From: Limanda limanda
Taxonomy: Eukaryota > Chordata > Actinopteri > Pleuronectiformes > Pleuronectidae
Direction: 5' to 3'
DNA length: 64,000 bases
Assembly (NCBI RefSeq): GCF_963576545.1
Contig: NW_026870578.1
Span: 186,001-250,000 of the forward strand
Shown here: positions 1 to 11,200 of the stretch, piece by piece
How the letters are laid out: every line of letters begins with the position of its first letter
Numbering within the stretch: position 1 is the stretch's first letter
The notes under the pieces: generated by a model
Databases searched by the model: none
What the model saw: only the letters and a program-made list of their open reading frames with translations
Told to the model about the DNA's origin: nothing
Program-made: the position numbers and the translations under genes

Positions 1-29
1 CCCATTTAGTGGGGGTAGAGCCTACTTGC

Positions 30-73
30 AAGTCTCTCCGACCTTCACAAAAAAAGTTATTCAAGAATATCTC
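30..73 (+). repeat. 44 bp core shared by every monomer (representative)
   Basis: The segment starts AAGTCTCTCCGACC, continues through an A7 tract (CACAAAAAAAG) and ends GAATATCTC. It is present in A, B and C alike, making it the only portion common to all 399 monomers; the flanks L1/L2 and R1/R2 differ. Successive cores are 163 bp apart when R1-L1 lies between them and 155 bp apart when R2-L2 does. The A-tract is the most variable point of the core: versions with AAAAAAGG, AAAAGAAG, AAATAAAA or AAAAAACG occur. A protein-binding or nucleosome-phasing role is possible but is inference only. Confidence 0.93.
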
Positions 74-93
74 TTTCTCCTATGTGCTTTCAT

Positions 94-114
94 CCCTAAC
101 CCTAACCCTAACCC
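94..114 (+). repeat. Interstitial telomere-like tract (CCCTAA)3CCC (representative)
   Basis: A perfect (CCCTAA)3CCC tract. One tract sits in every A (start +93) and every C (start +94), so the window holds 267 tracts, all with CCCTAA on the plus strand and TTAGGG on the minus strand. B has none. The tract has exactly four G-triplets on the minus strand, the minimum for an intramolecular G-quadruplex of the well-studied TTAGGG type. By my reading 256 tracts keep all four triplets. Eight have lost one 6 bp repeat and three have one triplet broken. Telomere-like bases make up about 5.6 kb, near 9% of the window. It is a satellite component, not a chromosome end. Confidence 0.96.
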
Positions 115-326
115 TTCCGAAAGTCGGAGAAGCTCAAGGATGGTACCGATCGATGCGCGCTACCCCATTTAGTGGGGGTAGAGCCTACTTGCAAGTCTCT
201 CCGACCTTCACAAAAAAAGTTATTCAAGAATATCTCTTTCTCCTATGTGCTTTCATCCCTAACCCTAACCCTAACCCTTCCGAAAGTCGGAGAAGCTCAA
301 GGATGGTACCGATCGATGCGCGCAAC

Positions 327-480
327 CCCATTTAGTGGGGGTAGAGCCTACTTGCAAGTCTCTCCGACCTTCACAAAAAAAGTTATTCAAGAATATCTCC
401 TCAGATTTGGGGGAATTTCGTCGGTCGACCTCTTCCGAAGGTCGTACAAGCTCGGGGATGGTACCAATCGATCCGCAGGA
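327..480 (+). repeat. Type B monomer (representative, 154 bp)
   Basis: This is the first of 132 B monomers. It has the A-type left end L1 and the shared core, but its right part R2 (400-480) lacks the telomere tract. R2 instead carries a G-rich run (ATTTGGGGG), the 8 bp palindrome GGTCGACC (423-430) and a 6 bp stem, CGACCT (426-431) with AGGTCG (439-444), around a 7 nt loop. The R2 tail (GATGGTACCAATCGATCCGC) is a diverged relative of the R1 tail, so A and B descend from one ancestral monomer. The GTCGAC site lies in R2 and is absent from consensus A and C. B is always followed by C, never by A or another B. Confidence 0.97.
423..444 (+). other. Beta-unit palindrome and hairpin (representative)
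   Basis: GGTCGACC at 423-430 is a perfect 8 bp palindrome. Overlapping it, CGACCT (426-431) can pair with AGGTCG (439-444) across the loop CTTCCGA. It occupies roughly the monomer position where A and C carry the telomere tract. A variant in the right part of the array changes the loop CCGA to CTGA (54721-54724, 56009-56012, 59215-59218, 61791-61794) without disturbing the stem. No function is known to me. Confidence 0.7.
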
Positions 481-644
481 CCCAAATTAGTCCAGATGCA
501 ACCACTTTCCAAGTCTCTCCGACCTTCACAAAAAAGGTTATTCAAGAATATCTCTTTCTCCTATGTGCTTTCATCCCTAACCCTAACCCTAACCCTTCCG
601 AAAGTCGGAGAAGCTCAAGGATGGTACCGATCGATGCGCGCTAC
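481..644 (+). repeat. Type C monomer (representative, 164 bp)
   Basis: This is the first of 132 C monomers. Its left end is L2 (481-510, beginning CCCAAATTAGTCC), a diverged version of L1 (CCC-A-TTTAGTGG pattern conserved, roughly 60% similar by eye). Core and R1 follow, as in A, including the telomere-like tract at 575-595. C occurs only directly after B. Biologically the better unit is therefore core-to-core: R2 and L2 always travel together as one 155 bp beta unit, and C is simply where an alpha unit resumes. This copy carries an A-to-G change in the A-tract (AAAAAAGG near 531-538), used below as a marker. Confidence 0.96.
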
Positions 645-3600
645 CCCATTTAGTGGGGGTAGAGCCTACTTGCAAGTCTCTCCGACCTTCACAAAAAAAG
701 TTATTCAAGAATATCTCTTTCTCCTATGTGCTTTCATCCCTAACCCTAACCCTAACCCTTCCGAAAGTCGGAGAAGCTCAAGGATGGTACCGATCGATGC
801 GCGCAACCCCATTTAGTGGGGGTAGAGCCTACTTGCAAGTCTCTCCGACCTTCACAAAAAAAGTTATTCAAGAATATCTCCTCAGATTTGGGGGAATTTC
901 GTCGGTCGACCTCTTCCGAAGGTCGTACAAGCTCGGGGATGGTACCAATCGATCTGCAGGACCCAAATTAGTCCAGATGCAACCACTTTCCAAGTCTCTC
1001 CGACCTTCACAAAAAAAGTTATTCAAGAATATCTCTTTCTCCTATGTGCTTTCATCCCTAACCCTAACCCTAACCCTTCCGAAAGTCGGAGAAGCTCAAG
1101 GATGGTACCGATCGATGCGCGCTACCCCATTTAGTGGGGGTAGAGCCTACTTGCAAGTCTCTCCGACCTTCACAAAAAAAGTTATTCAAGAATATCTCTT
1201 TCTCCTATGTGCTTTCATCCCTAACCCTAACCCTAACCCTTCCGAAAGTCGGAGAAGCTCAAGGATGGTACCGATCGATGCGCGCTACCCCATTTAGTGG
1301 GGGTAGAGCCTACTTGCAAGTCTCTCCTACCTTCACAAAAAAAGTTATTCAAGAATATCTCCTCAGATTTGGGGGAATTTCGTCGGTCGACCTCTTCCGA
1401 AGGTCGTACAAGCTCGGGGATGGTACCAATCGATCCGCAGGACCCAAATTAGTCCAGATGCAACCACTTTCCAAGTCTCTCCGACCTTCACAAAAAAAGT
1501 TATTCAAGAATATCTCTTTCTCCTATGTGCTTTCATCCCTAACCCTAACCCTAACCCTTCCGAAAGTCGGAGAAGCTCAAGGATGGTACCGATCGATGCG
1601 CGCTACCCCATTTAGTGGGGGTAGAGCCTACTTGCAAGTCTCTCCGACCTTCACAAAAAAAGTTATTCAAGAATATCTCTTTCTCCTATGTGCTTTCATC
1701 CCTAACCCTAACCCTAACCCTTCCGAAAGTCGGAGAAGCTCAAGGATGGTACTGATCGATGCGCGCTACCCCATTTAGTGGGGGTAGAGCCTACTTGCAA
1801 GTCTCTCCGACCTTCACAAAAAAAGTTATTCAAGAATATCTCTTTCTCCTATGTGCTTTCATCCCTAACCCTAACCCTAACCCTTCCGAAAGTCGGAGAA
1901 GCTCAAGGATGGTACCGATCGATGCGCGCAACCCCATTTAGTGGGGGTAGAGCCTACTTGCAAGTCTCTCCGACCTTCACAAAAAAAGTTATTCAAGAAT
2001 ATCTCCTCAGATTTGGGGGAATTTCGTCGGTCGACCTCTTCCGAAGGTCGTACAAGCTCGGGGATGGTACCAATCGATCCGCAGGACCCAAATTAGTCCA
2101 GATGCAACCACTTTCCAAGTCTCTCCGACCTTCACAAAAAAAGTTATTCAAGAATATCTCTTTCTCCTATGTGCTTTCATCCCTAACCCTAACCCTAACC
2201 CTTCCGAAAGTCGGAGAAGCTCAAGGATGGTACCGATCGATGCGCGCTACCCCATTTAGTGGGGGTAGAGCCTACTTGCAAGTCTCTCCGACCTTCACAA
2301 AAAAAGTTATTCAAGAATATCTCCTCAGATTTGGGGGAATTTCGTCGGTCGACCTCTTCCGAAGGTCGTACAAGCTCGGGGATGGTACCAATCGATCCGC
2401 AGGACCCAAATTAGTCCAGATGCAACCACTTTCCAAGTCTCTCCGACCTTCACAAAAAAAGTTATTCAAGAATATCTCTTTCTCCTATGTGCTTTCATCC
2501 CTAACCCTAACCCTAACCCTTCCGAAAGTCGGAGAAGCTCAAGGATGGTACCGATCGATGCGCGCTACCCCATTTAGTGGGGGTAGAGCCTACTTGCAAG
2601 TCTCTCCGACCTTCACAAAAGAAGTTATTCAAGAATATCTCCTCAGATTTGGGGGAATTTCGTCGGTCGACCTCTTCCGAAGGTCGTACAAGCTCGGGGA
2701 TGGTACCAATCGATCCGCAGGACCCAAATTAGTCCAGATGCAACCACTTTCCAAGTCTCTCCGACCTTCACAAAAAAAGTTATTCAAGAATATCTCTTTC
2801 TCCTATGTGCTTTCATCCCTAACCCTAACCCTAACCCTTCCGAAAGTCGGAGAAGCTCAAGGATGGTACCGATCGATGCGCGCTACCCCATTTAGTGGGG
2901 GTAGAGCCTACTTGCAAGTCTCTCCGACCTTCACAAAAAAAGTTATTCAAGAATATCTCTTTCTCCTATGTGCTTTCATCCCTAACCCTAACCCTAACCC
3001 TTCCGAAAGTCGGAGAAGCTCAAGGATGGTACCGATCGATGTGCGCTACCCCATTTAGTGGGGGTAGAGCCTACTTGCAAGTCTCTCCGACCTTCACAAA
3101 AAAAGTTATTCAAGAATATCTCCTCAGATTTGGGGGAATTTCGTCGGTCGACCTCTTCCGAAGGTCGTACAAGCTCGGGGATGGTACCAATCGATCCGCA
3201 GGACCCAAATTAGTCCAGATGCAACCACTTTCCAAGTCTCTCCGACCTTCACAAAAAAAGTTATTCAAGAATATCTCTTTCTCCTATGTGCTTTCATCCC
3301 TAACCCTAACCCTAACCCTTCCGAAAGTCGGAGAAGCTCAAGGATGGTACCGATCGATGCGCGCTACCCCATTTAGTGGGGGTAGAGCCTACTTGCAAGT
3401 CTCTCCGACCTTCACAAAAAAGGTTATTCAAGAATATCTCTTTCTCCTATGTGCTTTCATCCCTAACCCTAACCCTAACCCTTCCGAAAGTCGGAGAAGC
3501 TCAAGGATGGTACCGATCGATGCGCGCTACCCCATTTAGTGGGGGTAGAGCCTACTTGCAAGTCTCTCCGACCTTCACAAAAAAAGTTATTCAAGAATAT

Positions 3601-5291
3601 CTCCTCAGATTTGGGGGAATTTCGTCGGTCGACCTCTTCCGAAGGTCGTACAAGCTCGGGGATGGTAACAATCGATCCGCAGGACCCAAATTAGTCCAGA
3701 TGCAACCACTTTCCAAGTCTCTCCGACCTTCACAAAAAAAGTTATTCAAGAATATCTCTTTCTCCTATGTGCTTTCATCCCTAACCCTAACCCTAACCCT
3801 TCCGAAAGTCGGAGAAGCTCAAGGATGGTACCGATCGATGCGCGCTACCCCATTTAGTGGGGGTAGAGCCTACTTGCAAGTCTCTCCGACCTTCACAAAA
3901 AAAGTTATTCAAGAATATCTCTTTCTCCTATGTGCTTTCATCCCTAACCCTAACCCTAACCCTTCCGAAAGTCGGAGAAGCTCAAGGATGGTACCGATCG
4001 ATGCGCGCTACCCCATTTAGTGGGGGTAGAGCCTACTTGCAAGTCTCTCCGACCTTCACAAAAAAAGTTATTCAAGAATATCTCTTTCTCCTATGTGCTT
4101 TCATCCCTAACCCTAACCCTAACCCTTCCGAAAGTCGGAGAAGCTCAAGGATGGTACCGATCGATGCGCGCAACCCCATTTAGTGGGGGTAGAGCCTACT
4201 TGCAAGTCTCTCCGACCTTCACAAAAAAAGTTATTCAAGAATATCTCCTCAGATTTGGGGGAATTTCGTCGGTCGACCTCTTCCGAAGGTCGTACAAGCT
4301 CGGGGATGGTACCAATCGATCCGCAGGACCCAAATTAGTCCAGATGCAACCACTTTCCAAGTCTCTCCGACCTTCACAAAAAAAGTTATTCAAGAATATC
4401 TCTTTCTCCTATGTGCTTTCATCCCTAACCCTAACCCTAACCCTTCCGAAAGTCGGAGAAGCTCAAGGATGGTACTGATCGATGCTCGCTACCCCATTTA
4501 GTGGGGGTAGAGCCTACTTGCAAGTCTCTCCGACCTTCACAAAAAAAGTTATTCAAGAATATCTCTTTCTCCTATGTGCTTTCATCCCTAACCCTAACCC
4601 TAACCCTTCCAAAAGTCGGAGAAGCTCAAGGATGGTACCGATCGATGCGCGCTACCCCATTTAGTGGGGGTAGAGCCTACTTGCAAGTCTCTCCGACCTT
4701 CACAAAAAAAGTTATTCAAGAATATCTCCTCAGATTTGGGGGAATTTCGTCGGTCGACCTATTCCGAAGGTCGTACAAGCTCGGGGATGGTACCAATCGA
4801 TCCGCAGGACCCAAATTAGTCCAGATGCAACCACTTTCCAAGTCTCTCCGACCTTCACAAAAAAAGTTATTCAAGAATATCTCTTTCTCCTATGTGCTTT
4901 CATCCCTAACCCTAACCCTAACCCTTCCGAAAGTCGGAGAAGCTCAAGGATGGTACCGATCGATGCGCGCTACCCCATTTAGTGGGGGTAGAGCCTACTT
5001 GCAAGTCTCTCCGACCTTCACAAAAGAAGTTATTCAAGAATATCTCCTCAGATTTGGGGGAATTTCGTCGGTCGACCTCTTCCGAAGGTCGTACAAGCTC
5101 GGGGATGGTACCAATCGATCCGCAGGACCCAAATTAGTCCAGATGCAACCACTTTCCAAGTCTCTCCGACCTTCACAAAAAAAGTTATTCAAGAATATCT
5201 CTTTCTCATATGTGCTTTCATCCCTAACCCTAACCCTAACCCTTCCGAAAGTCGGAGAAGCTCAAGGATGGTACCGATCGATGCGCGCTAC

Positions 5292-8200
5292 CCCATTTAG
5301 TGGGGGTAGAGCCTACTTGCAAGTCTCTCCGACCTTCACAAAAAAAGTTATTCAAGAATATCTCTTTCTCCTATGTGCTTTCATCCCTAACCCTAACCCT
5401 AACCCTTCCGAAAGTCGGAGAAGCTCAAGGATGGTACCGATCGATGCGCGCTACCCCATTTAGTGGGGGTAGAGCCTACTTGCAAGTCTCTCCGACCTTC
5501 ACAAAAAAAGTTATTCAAGAATATCTCTTTCTCCTATGTGCTTTCATCCCTAACCCTAACCCTAACCCTTCCGAAAGTCGGAGAAGCTCAAGGATGGTAC
5601 CGATCGATGCGCGCAACCCCATTTAGTGGGGGTAGAGCCTACTTGCAAGTCTCTCCGACCTTCACAAAAAAAGTTATTCAAGAATATCTCCTCAGATTTG
5701 GGGGAATTTCGTCGGTCGACCTCTTCCGAAGGTCGTACAAGCTCGGGGATGGTACCAATCGATCCGCAGGACCCAAATTAGTCCAGATGCAACCACTTTC
5801 CAAGTCTCTCCGACCTTCACAAAAAAGGTTATTCAAGAATATCTCTTTCTCCTATGTGCTTTCATCCCTAACCCTAACCCTAACCCTTCCGAAAGTCGGA
5901 GAAGCTCAAGGATGGTACCGATCGATGCGCGCTACCCCATTTAGTGGGGGTAGAGCCTACTTGCAAGTCTCTCCGACCTTCACAAAAAAAGTTATTCAAG
6001 AATATCTCTTTCTCCTATGTGCTTTCATCCCTAACCCTAACCCTAACCCTTCCGAAAGTCGGAGAAGCTCAAGGATGGTACCGATCGATGCGCGCAACCC
6101 CATTTAGTGGGGGTAGAGCCTACTTGCAAGTCTCTCCGACCTTCACAAAAAAAGTTATTCAAGAATATCTCCTCAGATTTGGGGGAATTTCGTCGGTCGA
6201 CCTCTTCCGAAGGTCGTACAAGCTCGGGGATGGTACCAATCGATCTGCAGGACCCAAATTAGTCCAGATGCAACCACTTTCCAAGTCTCTCCGACCTTCA
6301 CAAAAAAAGTTATTCAAGAATATCTCTTTCTCCTATGTGCTTTCATCCCTAACCCTAACCCTAACCCTTCCGAAAGTCGGAGAAGCTCAAGGATGGTACC
6401 GATCGATGCGCGCTACCCCATTTAGTGGGGGTAGAGCCTACTTGCAAGTCTCTCCGACCTTCACAAAAAAAGTTATTCAAGAATATCTCTTTCTCCTATG
6501 TGCTTTCATCCCTAACCCTAACCCTAACCCTTCCGAAAGTCGGAGAAGCTCAAGGATGGTACCGATCGATGCGCGCTACCCCATTTAGTGGGGGTAGAGC
6601 CTACTTGCAAGTCTCTCCTACCTTCACAAAAAAAGTTATTCAAGAATATCTCCTCAGATTTGGGGGAATTTCGTCGGTCGACCTCTTCCGAAGGTCGTAC
6701 AAGCTCGGGGATGGTACCAATCGATCCGCAGGACCCAAATTAGTCCAGATGCAACCACTTTCCAAGTCTCTCCGACCTTCACAAAAAAAGTTATTCAAGA
6801 ATATCTCTTTCTCCTATGTGCTTTCATCCCTAACCCTAACCCTAACCCTTCCGAAAGTCGGAGAAGCTCAAGGATGGTACCGATCGATGCGCGCTACCCC
6901 ATTTAGTGGGGGTAGAGCCTACTTGCAAGTCTCTCCGACCTTCACAAAAAAAGTTATTCAAGAATATCTCTTTCTCCTATGTGCTTTCATCCCTAACCCT
7001 AACCCTAACCCTTCCGAAAGTCGGAGAAGCTCAAGGATGGTACTGATCGATGCGCGCTACCCCATTTAGTGGGGGTAGAGCCTACTTGCAAGTCTCTCCG
7101 ACCTTCACAAAAAAAGTTATTCAAGAATATCTCTTTCTCCTATGTGCTTTCATCCCTAACCCTAACCCTAACCCTTCCGAAAGTCGGAGAAGCTCAAGGA
7201 TGGTACCGATCGATGCGCGCAACCCCATTTAGTGGGGGTAGAGCCTACTTGCAAGTCTCTCCGACCTTCACAAAAAAAGTTATTCAAGAATATCTCCTCA
7301 GATTTGGGGGAATTTCGTCGGTCGACCTCTTCCGAAGGTCGTACAAGCTCGGGGATGGTACCAATCGATCCGCAGGACCCAAATTAGTCCAGATGCAACC
7401 ACTTTCCAAGTCTCTCCGACCTTCACAAAAAAAGTTATTCAAGAATATCTCTTTCTCCTATGTGCTTTCATCCCTAACCCTAACCCTAACCCTTCCGAAA
7501 GTCGGAGAAGCTCAAGGATGGTACCGATCGATGCGCGCTACCCCATTTAGTGGGGGTAGAGCCTACTTGCAAGTCTCTCCGACCTTCACAAAAAAAGTTA
7601 TTCAAGAATATCTCCTCAGATTTGGGGGAATTTCGTCGGTCGACCTCTTCCGAAGGTCGTACAAGCTCGGGGATGGTACCAATCGATCCGCAGGACCCAA
7701 ATTAGTCCAGATGCAACCACTTTCCAAGTCTCTCCGACCTTCACAAAAAAAGTTATTCAAGAATATCTCTTTCTCCTATGTGCTTTCATCCCTAACCCTA
7801 ACCCTAACCCTTCCGAAAGTCGGAGAAGCTCAAGGATGGTACCGATCGATGCGCGCTACCCCATTTAGTGGGGGTAGAGCCTACTTGCAAGTCTCTCCGA
7901 CCTTCACAAAAGAAGTTATTCAAGAATATCTCCTCAGATTTGGGGGAATTTCGTCGGTCGACCTCTTCCGAAGGTCGTACAAGCTCGGGGATGGTACCAA
8001 TCGATCCGCAGGACCCAAATTAGTCCAGATGCAACCACTTTCCAAGTCTCTCCGACCTTCACAAAAAAAGTTATTCAAGAATATCTCTTTCTCCTATGTG
8101 CTTTCATCCCTAACCCTAACCCTAACCCTTCCGAAAGTCGGAGAAGCTCAAGGATGGTACCGATCGATGCGCGCTACCCCATTTAGTGGGGGTAGAGCCT

Positions 8201-11200
8201 ACTTGCAAGTCTCTCCGACCTTCACAAAAAAAGTTATTCAAGAATATCTCTTTCTCCTATGTGCTTTCATCCCTAACCCTAACCCTAACCCTTCCGAAAG
8301 TCGGAGAAGCTCAAGGATGGTACCGATCGATGTGCGCTACCCCATTTAGTGGGGGTAGAGCCTACTTGCAAGTCTCTCCGACCTTCACAAAAAAAGTTAT
8401 TCAAGAATATCTCCTCAGATTTGGGGGAATTTCGTCGGTCGACCTCTTCCGAAGGTCGTACAAGCTCGGAAATGGTACCAATCGATCCGCAGGACCCAAA
8501 TTAGTCCAGATGCAACCACTTTCCAAGTCTCTCCGACCTTCACAAAAAAAGTTATTCAAGAATATCTCTTTCTCCTATGTGCTTTCATCCCTAACCCTAA
8601 CCCTAACCCTTCCGAAAGTCGGAGAAGCTCAAGGATGGTACCGATCGATGTGCGCTACCCCATTTAGTGGGGGTAGAGCCTACTTGCAAGTCTCTCCGAC
8701 CTTCACAAAAAAAGTTATTCAAGAATATCTCTTTCTCCTATGTGCTTTCATCCCTAACCCTAACCCTAACCCTTCCGAAAGTCGGAGAAGCTCAAGGATG
8801 GTACCGATCGATGCGCGCTACCCCATTTAGTGGGGGTAGAGCCTACTTGCAAGTCTCTCCGACCTTCACAAAAAAAGTTATTCAAGAATATCTCTTTCTC
8901 CTATGTGCTTTCATCCCTAACCCTAACCCTAACCCTTCCGAAAGTCGGAGAAGCTCAAGGATGGTACCGATCGATGCGCGCTACCCCATTTAGTGGGGGT
9001 AGAGCCTACTTGCAAGTCTCTCCGACCTTCACAAAAAAAGTTATTCAAGAATATCTCTTTCTCCTATGTGCTTTCATCCCTAACCCTAACCCTAACCCTT
9101 CCGAAAGTCGGAGAAGCTCAAAGATGGTACCGATCGATGCGCGCAACCCCATTTAGTGGGGGTAGAGCCTACTTGCAAGTCTCTCCGACCTTCACAAAAA
9201 AAGTTATTCAAGAATATCTCCTCAGATTTGGGGGAATTTCGTCGGTCGACCTCTTCCGAAGGTCGTACAAGCTCGGGGATGGTACCAATCGATCAGCAGG
9301 ACCCAAATTAGTCCAGATGCAACCACTTTCCAAGTCTCTCCGACCTTCACAAAAAAAGTTATTCAAGAATATCTCTTTCTCCTATGTGCTTTCATCCCTA
9401 ACCCTAACCCTAACCCTTCCGAAAGTCGGAGAAGCTCAAGGATGGTACCGATCGATGTGCGCTACCCCATTTAGTGGGGGTAGAGCCTACTTGCAAGTCT
9501 CTCCGACCTTCACAAAAAAAGTTATTCAAGAATATCTCCTCAGATTTGGGGGAATTTCGTCGGTCGACCTCTTCCGAAGGTCGTACAAGCTCGGAAATGG
9601 TACCAATCGATCCGCAGGACCCAAATTAGTCCAGATGCAACCACTTTCCAAGTCTCTCCGACCTTCACAAAAAAAGTTATTCAAGAATATCTCTTTCTCC
9701 TATGTGCTTTCATCCCTAACCCTAACCCTAACCCTTCCGAAAGTCGGAGAAGCTCAAGGATGGTACCGATCGATGTGCGCTACCCCATTTAGTGGGGGTA
9801 GAGCCTACTTGCAAGTCTCTCCGACCTTCACAAAAAAAGTTATTCAAGAATATCTCTTTCTCCTATGTGCTTTCATCCCTAACCCTAACCCTAACCCTTC
9901 CGAAAGTCGGAGAAGCTCAAGGATGGTACCGATCGATGCGCGCTACCCCATTTAGTGGGGGTAGAGCCTACTTGCAAGTCTCTCCGACCTTCACAAAAAA
10001 AGTTATTCAAGAATATCTCTTTCTCCTATGTGCTTTCATCCCTAACCCTAACCCTAACCCTTCCGAAAGTCGGAGAAGCTCAAGGATGGTACCGATCGAT
10101 GCGCGCAACCCCATTTAGTGGGGGTAGAGCCTACTTGCAAGTCTCTCCGACCTTCACAAAAAAAGTTATTCAAGAATATCTCCTCAGATTTGGGGGAATT
10201 TCGTCGGTCGACCTCTTCCGAAGGTCGTACAAGCTCGGGGATGGTACCAATCGATCCGCAGGACCCAAATTAGTCCAGATGCAACCACTTTCCAAGTCTC
10301 TCCGACCTTCACAAAAAAAGTTATTCAAGAATATCTCTTTCTCCTATGTGCTTTCATCCCTAACCCTAACCCTAACCCTTCCGAAAGTCGGAGAAGCTCA
10401 AGGATGGTACCGATCGATGCGCGCTACCCCATTTAGTGGGGGTAGAGCCTACTTGCAAGTCTCTCCGACCTTCACAAAAAAAGTTATTCAAGAATATCTC
10501 CTCAGATTTGGGGGAATTTCGTCGGTCGACCTCTTCCGAAGGTCGTACAAGCTCGGGGATGGTACCAATCGATCCGCAGGACCCAAATTAGTCCAGATGC
10601 AACCACTTTCCAAGTCTCTCCGACCTTCACAAAAAAAGTTATTCAAGAATATCTCTTTCTCCTATGTGCTTTCATCCCTAACCCTAACCCTAACCCTTCC
10701 GAAAGTCGGAGAAGCTCAAGGATGGTACCGATCGATGCGCGCTACCCCATTTAGTGGGGGTAGAGCCTACTTGCAAGTCTCTCCGACCTTCACAAAAGAA
10801 GTTATTCAAGAATATCTCCTCAGATTTGGGGGAATTTCGTCGGTCGACCTCTTCCGAAGGTCGTACAAGCTCGGGGATGGTACCAATCGATCCGCAGGAC
10901 CCAAATTAGTCCAGATGCAACCACTTTCCAAGTCTCTCCGACCTTCACAAAAAAAGTTATTCAAGAATATCTCTTTCTCCTATGTGCTTTCATCCCTAAC
11001 CCTAACCCTAACCCTTCCGAAAGTCGGAGAAGCTCAAGGATGGTACCGATCGATGCGCGCTACCCCATTTAGTGGGGGTAGAGCCTACTTGCAAGTCTCT
11101 CCGACCTTCACAAAAAAAGTTATTCAAGAATATCTCTTTCTCCTATGTGCTTTCATCCCTAACCCTAACCCTAACCCTTCCGAAAGTCGGAGAAGCTCAA

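Larger units (their letters stand above)
1..163 (+). repeat. Type A monomer (representative, 163 bp)
   Basis: This is the first of 135 complete A monomers. Its order is L1 (1-29), the shared core (30-73), then R1 (74-163), which contains the telomere-like tract (94-114). Small dyads are visible. TCCGA and TCGGA (116-120 and 124-128) flank a 3 nt loop. A cluster of short palindromes follows: GGTACC (142-147), CGATCG (147-152), ATCGAT (149-154) and GCGCGC (155-160). The junction with the next monomer forms CCCCA-TTTAG-TGGGG (163-177). The boundary at CCCATTT is an arbitrary phase chosen because L1 and L2 both begin with CCCA. A monomers occur singly or in runs of two or three. Confidence 0.97.
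1..5291 (+). repeat. Left-end segment: blocks 1-8, duplicating the start and end of unit P
   Basis: Blocks (start: composition) are 1: A2BC; 645: ABC; 1126: ABC; 1607: A2(BC)3; 2887: ABC; 3368: ABC; 3849: A2BC; 4493: A(BC)2. The first ~3.1 kb matches 5292 onward at offset 5291, sharing AAAAAAGG (538/5829), GATCTGC (near 952/6243), CTCCTACC (near 1327/6618) and TACTGATC (near 1751/7042). The match breaks at B(3050) versus B(8341), where the latter has CGGAAATGG. Positions 1126-5291 also match 12338-16503 at offset 11,212, sharing GGTAACA, the CTGATCGATGCTCGC variant (4476/15688), CCTATTCC and CTCATATG. The segment is thus the tail of a further P unit with a start-like region fused to it. Confidence 0.85.

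Noticed and set aside
94..114. A true chromosome-end telomere
   Set aside because: Tracts never exceed (CCCTAA)3CCC and are always embedded in a 163-164 bp monomer. There is no continuous telomeric run anywhere in the window.
94..114. Plant-type telomere repeat (CCCTAAA/TTTAGGG)
   Set aside because: Repeats are consistently 6 bp CCCTAA; the extra A of the plant type is never present.
163..177. CCCCA-TTTAG-TGGGG dyad as a terminator or protein-binding site
   Set aside because: The stem is 5 bp only and is absent from L2-containing monomers in this form. It is noted as a dyad but does not support a functional call.
408..430. CENP-B box in the B monomer (TTCG followed by CGG-like sequence)
   Set aside because: The TTCG start matches, but the essential A and CGGG positions of the box do not.
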